The notes beneath the pieces are model-generated. The model made no database searches. It saw only the letters and a list, made by a program, of their open reading frames with translations, and was not told the origin of the DNA. This document shows positions 41,935 through 51,000 of a stretch of DNA of 60,800 nucleotides, piece by piece (the stretch's first letter is position 1; the number at the start of each line of letters is the position of its first letter). The position numbers and the translations under genes were made by a program. The stretch comes from Spirochaetes bacterium GWE1_32_154 (lineage in GTDB: Bacteria; Spirochaetota; GWE2-31-10), in contig MIAY01000014.1 in the NCBI GenBank assembly GCA_001829315.1, positions 1 to 60,800 of the forward strand, written 5' to 3'.

Positions 41935-43138
41935 TGTAACCTCCAATAGTATGTCCCATTTTATTTTTTTTTGTTGATAAATATTTTTTATTTTCTTCTC
42001 TCATTGTATAATGTGGAATCACTTGTTTGACAGTAAATCCATGCATTTTTAAACAATTCATTTTATTTGGATTACCGGTTAAAAGATTAATTGTTTGTCC
42101 TTCATAACGCTGATCTTTTAAAATCCAGGCAGCTTGATGATAGTCCCTCTCATCATCATCAAAACCAAGTTTTATATTAGCTTCTACCGTATCAAGATTC
42201 TCATTCTGCTGTAAATTATATGCTTTTATTTTTTCACCTAACCCGATTCCCCGTCCTTCCTGCCGTAAATATACAATTGCTCCTTTTCCCTCTTTTTGTA
42301 TAATTGAAAGAGCTTCATCAAGTTGATCCCGGCAATCGCAGGATTTGGAATGGAATATATCACCGGTAAAACATTCGGAATGAATTCGAAGTATTCCTTT
42401 TGTATAATCACCCTGGCTCAAAAACACATGTTCTCTACCATTCGTTAAATCTTTGTATATAGAAATATCAAATTCACCAAACTCTGTTTTGAGTTTTGCA
42501 GAACTTTCTTTTTTCACTGACTGAGTATGTAATAATGTATACGTTATCATTTCTTTTATTGTACAATACGGAAGATTGTGTTCTTGAGAAAATAAAAATG
42601 CTTCATCCTTATCACACATTGCACCATTTTTCCCGACTAATTCACATATTAATGCAGCTTCCTGTAACCCTGCCCAGCGTGTAAGTGCAACGGCAGCTTC
42701 AGTATGTCCATGTCTTTCCATAAGCAGTTTTTCACGTGCAATAATCGGAAAAAGATGCCCCGGTGTTATAAAATCTTTGAAAACCGTATTTTTATCAGCA
42801 ATTTTTCTCGATGTTAATGCCCTTTCCAAAGGTGAAATACCTGTTTTACATAAACAACTGTCAACCGATATAGTAAATGCTGTAGAATGAGGATCTTTTT
42901 TATTCGTCCCCATCAAAGAAAACCCTTTAGAATCAGCTATTTCTTTTGATATTGCACAACACAACAGCCCCTTCCCTCGGGTAATAATAAAATCAATTGT
43001 TTTTTCGTCAGCACATTCAGCAGCCATTATTAAATCTGCTTCATTTTCTCTTTTTTCATCATCAAATACAACAACAATTCCACCTTTTTTAAAGGCATCA
43101 ATAACTTTTTCAACTCTTTTTAACTCATCATTATTCAT
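41921..43138 (-). CDS. ribBA: Bifunctional 3,4-dihydroxy-2-butanone-4-phosphate synthase / GTP cyclohydrolase II
   Basis: Carries two riboflavin-pathway activities in one chain. Residues 1-200 are RibB (FDDEKRENEADLIMAAE acid loop, TPGHLFPIIA, RHGHTEAAVALTRWAGL). From about 205 comes RibA, with HSECFTGDIFHSKSCDCRDQL supplying the zinc cysteines, YLRQEGRGIGL, and LLTGNPNKMNCLKMHGF. The start at 43138 (MNNDELKRV) is preceded by GGGGGGAT; an ATG-like extension to 43171 lies inside ribE and is not needed. It overlaps ribE by 8 nt and ribH by 14 nt. Both halves look complete. Confidence 0.96.
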   Translation of the reverse strand: MNNDELKRVEKVIDAFKKGGIVVVFDDEKRENEADLIMAAECADEKTIDFIITRGKGLLCCAISKEIADSKGFSLMGTNKKDPHSTAFTISVDSCLCKTGISPLERALTSRKIADKNTVFKDFITPGHLFPIIAREKLLMERHGHTEAAVALTRWAGLQEAALICELVGKNGAMCDKDEAFLFSQEHNLPYCTIKEMITYTLLHTQSVKKESSAKLKTEFGEFDISIYKDLTNGREHVFLSQGDYTKGILRIHSECFTGDIFHSKSCDCRDQLDEALSIIQKEGKGAIVYLRQEGRGIGLGEKIKAYNLQQNENLDTVEANIKLGFDDDERDYHQAAWILKDQRYEGQTINLLTGNPNKMNCLKMHGFTVKQVIPHYTMREENKKYLSTKKNKMGHTIGGYNENN

Positions 43139-43733
43139 ATGATCCCCCCTGATTATACTTTTTAGAATCAATTATATATCGAGCCAGTATATCAACCTCA
43201 AGATTAACCGGATCACCGGTTTTTCCTGTTTCTAAATTGGTATTTTTATAAGTATGAGGTATTACTGTTACAAAAAAACTCGATGAGTTTCTTTTAGAAA
43301 CAGTTAATGAAACCCCATTAACAGTAATTGAACCTTTAGGTACAATATATTGACTTATTGATTTACTTATTAATATTTCAATATCAAAATCATTTCCGGT
43401 TTTTTTAATATCAATAATTTTCCCGACTTCATCAACATGACCGGTTACGATATGCCCGCCTAACCTGTCCGAAACTTTCATAGCCCGCTCTACATTAACA
43501 CAACTCCCGGCATGAACATTTCTATAATTAAGCATTGTCCGTTCAGTAGTTGTATGTGAAACATGGAATGTAATCGTATTAGTAACTATTTTTTCAACTG
43601 TCAGACATGAACCATTAACCGCTACAGAATCACCAATTTTTAAATCACTTAGTATACTATCTGCTTGAATGATTAATGCTGTATTTGTAAAAGATATTAT
43701 TTTCCCTTTTTCTTCTATAATTCCAGTGAATAT
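43131..43733 (-). CDS. ribE: Riboflavin synthase alpha chain, apparently starting at ATA
   Basis: Dismutates two 6,7-dimethyl-8-ribityllumazine molecules to riboflavin. Both barrels are present: IFTGIIEEKGKI and VNGSCLTVEKI, then RAMKVSDRLGGHIVTGHVDEVGKI and VNGVSLTVSKR. The universally conserved opening MFTGII is encoded here from ATA at 43733-43731, 7 bp after AAAGGAGGG. Reading upstream in frame reaches TAA in eleven codons with no ATG, GTG or TTG, and none occurs downstream until residue 67, an ATG inside the first barrel. The product from 43733 has the normal length of 200 residues. So either a rare AUA start is used, helped by coupling to ribD (19-nt overlap), or the base is a sequence error. 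Confidence 0.85.
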   Translation of the reverse strand: MFTGIIEEKGKIISFTNTALIIQADSILSDLKIGDSVAVNGSCLTVEKIVTNTITFHVSHTTTERTMLNYRNVHAGSCVNVERAMKVSDRLGGHIVTGHVDEVGKIIDIKKTGNDFDIEILISKSISQYIVPKGSITVNGVSLTVSKRNSSSFFVTVIPHTYKNTNLETGKTGDPVNLEVDILARYIIDSKKYNQGGSYE

Positions 43734-44731
43734 TTTAAGTCCCTCCTTTCTAATATCAACAAAAGATTATTATCAATTACCTGAGAATCTTTTATTAAAA
43801 ACTCATTTAATTGTCCGATTGCCTCATTGGTTGTGGTATTACAAATATTAATACCTTTCCCCATAAATGACGGTTTATAAAAAAGGTATAATTGATCGAC
43901 TAAATTATTTTCTAGAAACCATGTATAAACACCTGATCCACCTTCAACAAGTATTGAATCAATACTATTTTCATTACATTTTTGTAAAAATGTTTCTGAT
44001 GAGTTACTAAGTTCATTGTTGATTATTATTTCATTTGATAGTTGTTCTGCTGTATTGGAAAAAACAATTTTATGTATAGTTTTGTGTTCATATCCGGGTA
44101 ATCGGCAATTAAGACGGGGTTTATCTATTTGAAATGTTTTACCGCCGACTGCAATTGCATTAATTCGACTTCGTATTTTCTGCACAATTGCTCTTGATTT
44201 TTCATTGGATATCCATTTTGAATCATTTGACTGAGTCGCTATTTTTCCATCCAGAGTCATAGCTGCTTTCATTATAATAAATGGTCTTTTATACTGCTTA
44301 TTAAAAAAATAAATGGTATTTATTTGATCACATTCATTTTTCAATATTCCTGAAATTACTTCAATTCCATTTGATAAAAGAATCTGATCAGATATATCTT
44401 TTACCCGTTCATCAATGTCAGATGAACCATAAATAACTGTTTTAATTCCTGATTGAATAATAATATCAGTACAAGGAGGTGTTTTCCCGTGATGACAACA
44501 TGGTTGGAGCGTTGAATAAAGAGTTGCCCCCTGCAACTTTTCAGGTGATGCTTTTTTAATTGCATCCCTTTCAGCATGATCTTCTCCGGCTTTTGCATGA
44601 AACCCGGTAGAAATAATTATACCATCTTTAACAATAACAGCACCGACCGCGGGATTAGGATTTGTAAAACCAAGACCTTTTTGTGCTTCAAGAATTGCTA
44701 AAGACATATAGTATGTGTGATTTAATGTCAC
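43715..44731 (-). CDS. ribD: Riboflavin biosynthesis deaminase/reductase RibD
   Basis: A bifunctional enzyme converting the GTP cyclohydrolase II product towards 5-amino-6-ribitylamino-uracil phosphate. Residues 1-145 are the zinc deaminase: LGFTNPNPAVGAVIV, H-A-E in GEDHAERDA and PCCHHGKTPPC. From about 146 is the reductase (RPFIIMKAAMTLDGKIATQSNDSKWIS; ILVEGGSGVYTWFLENNLVD). Length 338. The start is GTG at 44731, placing HTYYMSLAI at the usual N-terminus; GGGGGAG just before it is the ribosome binding site and can be masked by a CCCCT stretch downstream of the FMN riboswitch. It is the first gene of the operon and its stop lies within ribE. Confidence 0.95.
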   Translation of the reverse strand: MTLNHTYYMSLAILEAQKGLGFTNPNPAVGAVIVKDGIIISTGFHAKAGEDHAERDAIKKASPEKLQGATLYSTLQPCCHHGKTPPCTDIIIQSGIKTVIYGSSDIDERVKDISDQILLSNGIEVISGILKNECDQINTIYFFNKQYKRPFIIMKAAMTLDGKIATQSNDSKWISNEKSRAIVQKIRSRINAIAVGGKTFQIDKPRLNCRLPGYEHKTIHKIVFSNTAEQLSNEIIINNELSNSSETFLQKCNENSIDSILVEGGSGVYTWFLENNLVDQLYLFYKPSFMGKGINICNTTTNEAIGQLNEFLIKDSQVIDNNLLLILERRDLKYSLEL

Positions 44732-44732
44732 T

Positions 44733-44765
44733 CCACTCCCCCTTTTTTAATATCAGGGGAAATGG
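44733..44765 (-). promoter_or_regulatory. Putative ribosome-binding-site sequestering hairpin (riboswitch expression platform)
   Basis: In the transcript, CCA-TTT-CCCCT can pair with AGGGG-GAG-TGG around an A/T-rich loop, burying the GGGGGAG Shine-Dalgarno of ribD. Placed between the FMN aptamer and the GTG start, it suggests that FMN represses translation initiation. An alternative short AGTCA/TGACT hairpin with a T-run sits between this and the aptamer. Confidence 0.5.
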
Positions 44766-44812
44766 AACACTGCTATTGAAGTCAAAAAAAAATGACTATA
44801 GAATTGTGTTCG

Positions 44813-44922
44813 CCTTCTTTCATCCAGACTATACTGTCGGCACCTGAATTACACAGGTTCATGCGTTAAAATAACGCTCGCGGGCTTTACCGCCGGTGGG
44901 GAATCACGCCCCGCCCTGAAGG
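44813..44922 (-). ncRNA. FMN riboswitch (RFN element)
   Basis: On the minus strand, the closing stem CCTTC (44922-44918) pairs with GAAGG (44817-44813). Between them lie the conserved blocks in order: AGGGCGGGG, ATTCCCCACCGGCGGTAAAG, CCCGCGAGCG, then CCTGTGTAATTCAGG and TGCCGACAGTATAGTCTGGATG. This is the standard RFN layout. It controls the downstream ribD-ribE-ribBA-ribH operon in response to flavin mononucleotide. Confidence 0.97.
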
Positions 44923-44930
44923 ATATAATA

Positions 44931-44959
44931 AAAATAACATAGTTTTATTATATTGTAAA
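44931..44959 (-). promoter_or_regulatory. Predicted promoter of the riboflavin operon
   Basis: Minus-strand TTTACA (44959-44954) and TATTTT (44936-44931) lie 17 bp apart, so transcription would begin a few bases before the aptamer's closing stem. The fit with the riboswitch boundary supports the call. Confidence 0.55.
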
Positions 44960-44962
44960 GAG

Positions 44963-44996
44963 AAAAAAGAGCCGAATTACAACCGGCTCTTTTTTA
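44963..44996 (-). terminator. Rho-independent terminator of the giant lipoprotein gene
   Basis: AAAAAAGAGCC and GGCTCTTTTTT form a stem with an 11-nt loop, giving a U-tract on the minus strand just after the giant gene's stop at 45018. It sits only 4 bp upstream of the rib promoter's -35 box, insulating the two units. Confidence 0.85.
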
Positions 44997-45017
44997 AGTT
45001 TGATTTTAATTAAATTA

Positions 45018-48000
45018 TTAATTGGATAATTCAGGTAAAAGTCTTATGTATTCAATACCTCCATTTGTATAGCCACTAACCGGCATTCCATCAGTCCCGA
45101 TACCGATATTGAATCGGTTAGAATCAGAATCATTAATTATTGTTGGTAAAGTCTGACACTCCCATGTACCGGTAAATTTACCTGATGAGTCAGTACCATG
45201 ACCTCTTGATCCGTTAAGCCATGCTATTTTACCTGAACGATTTATTCCTTTATATGCAATGTATGGCACATCACTTGTATTTACTGTCACAGTAATTTTA
45301 TCACCAACATCAAAATAACTGTCAACCAGATACTTTTCAACCTGACTTGAGTTACTATCGTAGGCAGGCATATAAATATATCTTAAATCACCGTTATTAT
45401 TATCATAATACGCAATATGAATATGATTTTGACTATCGACTGCCATATCAACAAACTCACCGCCGTATCCCGAATCAAGAACAGTATCAGTACCGGACGA
45501 ATTCTTATGACTTACCCATGTACCTGAATTTACCGGAGTAGTATTATACTTAAATCGTAGCCCGCCTGTACCACTTGCATCATAATATACAATCATTGCA
45601 GTATTTCCGTCAGTAGTAGATGCTACGGCACTGAAATTTCCTGTATAGGTACTTTCGATTATTTGCTGTCCCGGAGGAGTCTTACCGGAATTATTATTAG
45701 CAGCAAACCGTAAATCTGTATCATCATATTCAGGAAATGTTCCATCCTCCTCATATTGTGCTAAATTTGTATAAAGAGCGGTTCCTGCATTATTAATCCT
45801 GCCACCTGTAACATCATCTATTACCGCATTTGTCCCTACATTAAAAGTTCTAAAAATAATTCTGTTCTCCAGTTTATCATAGAAACTTACAAAAACTTTT
45901 GTCGTATCAGTCGTACCATTCATATACATATCAGGATGCTGATAACGGTCAAGTACACTTGTTACTGTCGGGTGAGAAAGATTATCAAGCCATAACTGAT
46001 TATCATTAAATCTGTATGACCACGAGTTCCAGCCTGTTCCAGGTACATCGTAATAGAAAGAGGTGAGTAAGCCACCCTTGTCACCGGAATTATTATCACC
46101 GTTATTACCATTAACAACATTAATATCATATAGGATTCCATGATTTCCTGAGCTGTTAAATCCTATGGATGTATAAGTGAACAAGTCCCAGTTTTCATAT
46201 ACTTTTTTCTCCGTTGTACCATCATAATACAATGCAATACCCCAACCGCCCGCATTATTTGCATAAGCAAATGCCGGATTATTACTATTCATTTTCATCG
46301 AAGGATACACCGCATTGTTAGCAAGTGCCACTGTTTGGCGAAGTTTATTTATATTCCATACTGACAGATATCTATCATCATATACAGTCAGATGTGCAGA
46401 TGAATTTTCACTATTTGACACCCTTTCTGCATTAATATTATTAATACTTGGTATTCCATTGGTAAATACGGACAGATATCCGCTCCCGGCAGTCTGTACT
46501 ATTGTCTTGAATGATGTTTTGTTCGCTGCAAGAGTGTTAAAAGCAAGTCCTGTACCGACTTTTCCGGCATTATATGCATCAATGTCTTTACTGATTCTTA
46601 CATCACCTGAAGCACCTCCACTTATTACCGGATTCAAATTAAACCCATTAACAGTAACCTGTTCGTAAGTAGCATTTATCGTATCAATGAGTACAGGGTA
46701 TTTTCCTGATGCACTTCGGGCAAAGTCCTTTGCAAATGCAGCTGTTAACGATGTTGTTATTTCAGTTATATACGGCACAACATCAAGCATCTTCCTTACC
46801 GATTTCTGATATCCGCTATTCGGACTTGCCGCACTGAATACCGGTGTCGTAGCTTGTTCATCGGAGTACGTCGCTAAATCCACCTCATTTCCAGCCCAGT
46901 CAATTGCTGAAAATTCAAGTGTATTTGCAAGTCTGGCGACATTCGTTACCTGGGCAGTATTAATCTCTAAGCGTAATCTAAGCTTGTCCGCATCTGAAGC
47001 CAGTGACTTTGACTCTTCAAAAGCTGCCCAGTACCCTGTGTCATCAATATTATTTGCAGTTCCACCATTATAGTCACTAAACGTCCAGACACCGGCAGCA
47101 CTTCGTGTTGCAAGTGTCTTCCATGTGCTGATACCAGATAAAGTTGTACATTGCACCCGGATCTCTTTCAGTAAATAGTTATCAAACGCATTTACATAGA
47201 ACTTCACGACTCCTGATACATCGTCTGCAGTGCCATTGGCAGTAAGACCGGTGTCCACATGTCCTTTTGCAACTGTAGCTGTAACAAAATCTGTATCCTT
47301 CAATTTTTCAAGCCATACATGCGGTCTTTGATTGTCCACGATAAAGTATTTCTTAAGATTTATCTCAATGGCATCAGCGTCCTGTTTTACCAGTGACCGG
47401 TATTCATACTCTCCGTCGGTGAGACTTGTAAAAGTATTTGTTCCACCGACAGTGTTTGCGTGAACAGATGTTGAATAACTCTGAGTCGTTTCTGCGATGA
47501 CTCCACCGTCAGACTGTTTACTGCCTGAAATATACAGATCGGCATCTGAAAAACCGTCCGTATCATAGATATCAGTTGCAAATGCAATCTGATTTGAACC
47601 ATTATTTCGCATCAGGAAGATTTCCCCTGCTGATGAAACTTTCGGATACAATCCAGTAAAAGTAGCATAATTAAGTCCGCTTCCCTGAGCTATAGTCACT
47701 CCGCCTGTTGCAGAAAATGAGTTATATACCGGTGGCTGAGTATCTTTTACGACACTTACTGTTGTAACAGATTTATTTTTTGCTTTATCAATTGCAGTAA
47801 CCCTGACAGAATCAAATGTATACGAAGCTGTATTTAACCACCAGTTTTCCCAGTTGCCGGCGGTCACTCCGATTGTATCTGTTTTTACTACAGAAGCCCC
47901 GTTTAACACTTCAACTGTTACAGGAGTAGTCCCCTCTAGTCCACTGCCTGAACCATCATTTGCTGTACCATATACTCTGAAATCACCTGCAACTTTCTTT

Positions 48001-51000
48001 GCAGCAGCAGGTTTTGTTACTGCAACAACAGGTATTGCATTGTCTATAAATAACTTCTGATATGCTGTAGTTATAACACCGGTAATATCACGGGTTTCAA
48101 CGATAAGATAATAGTTTCCTGCAAAACCGATAAGTGACTTTTCCCCCAATGTCCAGTCATAATTCCCGGTACCTGTACCGGTTCCCCCGGTTACTGACCA
48201 GGTTGCCTGAATTGTCTCATCAGTCAAATCACTATCCCCGTCATCGCTATAGAGAACTACCAGTACGCGGTTTATACCCGGAGCTGAATCACCGGCCTTA
48301 CTATCCGCATTCCGTCCTGACATAGTGAGTTTATTTCCTATAGAAAGCCTTGTATCCGGTGCAGTTAATGAAGAAGAGTTCTCAGTTGCACTATCGGCAG
48401 TATTTTCTTTTGCTTTCCATTTAATAAGAGTCTGTGCTATATTTATCACCGGCGGAAATTCTGCAAACATTACCTCTTTAAAAGTGTATGACTTATTTCC
48501 CGCATTATCAATAGCCTCAACACAGAGTAGTTTTTTACCGTCAGTAGGATTCACCGTATACTTTGTCTTTAATCCGTAGTATTTTTCGCTATTTTTATCA
48601 TAGTTCCAGTCATATATATCATCAACCTTCCAATTACTCGGGGTATACATATATGCTTTTGTCCAGTAGTCCGGAGTATCATCACCATCCGGTACAGGGA
48701 AAGGTGAACCGAATACAGCACTTGTATCAGTTAATGAACTGCCAAGGTCATCAGGAATTGTGACTTTATGTGTACCGGAAATTACTGATGCTGTAAGAGT
48801 TCCTATTCCGGCAGCATTATACGACGGGTTATCATCAGGACCGTTTCTATTATTCCAGAAATAAAGATTCACATAACGGATACCTGAACCATTGTCGCTT
48901 GCATTTCCTCCAATATAAGGTTTTGTTTTTGACAAATCATCATTCACAACATCCGGGTCATTTGTTCCCCATGCAACTACACTCACATCAGGAGTTGTAT
49001 TATCAATGTTCATCATTACCGTTGCAACGGTCTCATACGGAGCCGGAGAAGAATTATTATCTGTGGCACGGATTTTAATAATGCTGTTAGCCGGAAGATA
49101 TTGTGTTTCGATATTAACAAAAAACCACGTGTATCCGTTTTCATGATTGGTTTTATATGCATATTTCGATATATCTGTTACGGTAAATGTAGAGCCGTTT
49201 CCATCAGTATAAGCGGCATCCCATGAAGAACCACCGTCATAACTTATTTCCACAAGAGTTATATGCCCGGCATCACTGTCTTTTGCCTTGAATATCATAC
49301 GATAATAATCAGAACGGTTATTATCAGCATCGCCATTTTCAAAAATACTAAATGTATTTTCTTTCAATAAAGTATTCCAACCGAATTTATTTCGCGGACT
49401 GTCTATATAGTACATATCAAGGTTTGTTGATATATTATCCCAATACAGGTCGTCTTTTACATTTGACACTATAGAACCGAACTGATCGTACAAAACAAAC
49501 CCTGTTAATGAATCAATATCCTTATCAGGGTCTTCATTAGATGGTGATAATATCTCTATTATTGGTTGTTTACTAGCTACAATAAAATATGACGGAGTCC
49601 CATCTTCTATTCTACCAGTCGGATATGCTGCATTCACCTGATAATCAGTAATTCTCGGAATTACCCGGTAATAATTTGTATCATGAGCAATAAGACCAGT
49701 TACTTTGAATGTCCAATTTAATGTACCTGTAACCGTTGTCCAGTTTAGCTTTGTTGTCCATACCGTACCATTCCACTGCTCAATTTTCACTTCAACGGCT
49801 TTAACACCATCATCATCTTCTGCTGTACCTGTCATTAAAAAACCAGTACTTACCATGGTCATCGCAGAAATATCAGGAATCACCGTTGAACCTGTATATC
49901 CCGGATTCGTCACATTACCAAGCGGACGGTCAAGATCCTGATTAATATTGATAATCTGCTGGGCAACACCGATATTTCCAAGTGTATCAACTGCAGCAAC
50001 AAGAAGTTTATAGTTACTTACTGATGTACCTGTTATAATAGTTGAATTAAAATCATGACTCCACGAAGTTTTCGGTGTCATTTTTAACCATTTATTAATG
50101 ATTGCAGTTGACATACTGTTTCCATCTATTGCAACCTCAGTACTTACGTCAGGAGTAGTTGTTTCATCAAAATACCCAATGTACATACTCTTCACAAGTG
50201 AACCTGCATCACTGCACGAACCGGAAAGTCTCTCAGTACCATTAATCGTAATACCCGAAACGGGGGAAGTTATTGTCACTACCGGCTTATCATTATCAAC
50301 AACTATAGTTCTTGTCATACGCATAGACTCTTCAGGAGTTGGCGCTTTATCATTAATACAGTACGCTTCAAAATTAATATAGCGGACATTTGCATCACTG
50401 TAATCTGCCGTATTAAAACCGACACTATAACTTACCGTTTCATCATCTACAGGATCATAAGTAACCCAGCCACTGTCTTTTATTGACGTATTTATACGGT
50501 ATTTGATAATGGTAACTTTCTTTGTCCCGCCACCGGATGCGTCAAGAGCTATGGTTACTGCATCCTTATAAGTACCGCTTACATTATCTCCGGTTATTGC
50601 ACCAATTGCCAGATACGGATTATCTGAAGTGGACACATTGATAGTTTTTTCTGTTTTGGTTCCCGGCTTTCCATTTTTGTCAATCGGAAGTATCGCAAAA
50701 TAATAGTTTCCTGTCGCACTTCCCGTTAATGGTACTTTCTTCTGCCATGGTGCAATCATCGGCGAATTTGCTATAGTATCATACCCGCTCCATGCTGTAT
50801 AATCAGCCGGTGTCGTAGCAGTACCCACATAATAGTAGATTCTACTCACTCCGTCATCATCAAAACACATTCCCGCAGCAGTGTACCCCGGGAATGCCTG
50901 ATTCGTCACTGACGACATATCTGTCTTCGGAGTATCAGCTGATTGCTGAACTCTGAAGTACCCCGTATCAGTTATCACACTGTTCCCTGCAAAATCGAAA

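Noticed and set aside
43131-43535. Short ribE beginning at the first ATG (134 residues)
   Set aside because: This would delete most of the first barrel; clear riboflavin-synthase homology continues upstream to 43733.
44813-44922. Possible tRNA-like fold because of the dense GC stems
   Set aside because: All conserved blocks and the closing stem match the FMN riboswitch; no anticodon arm or TPsiC loop is present.
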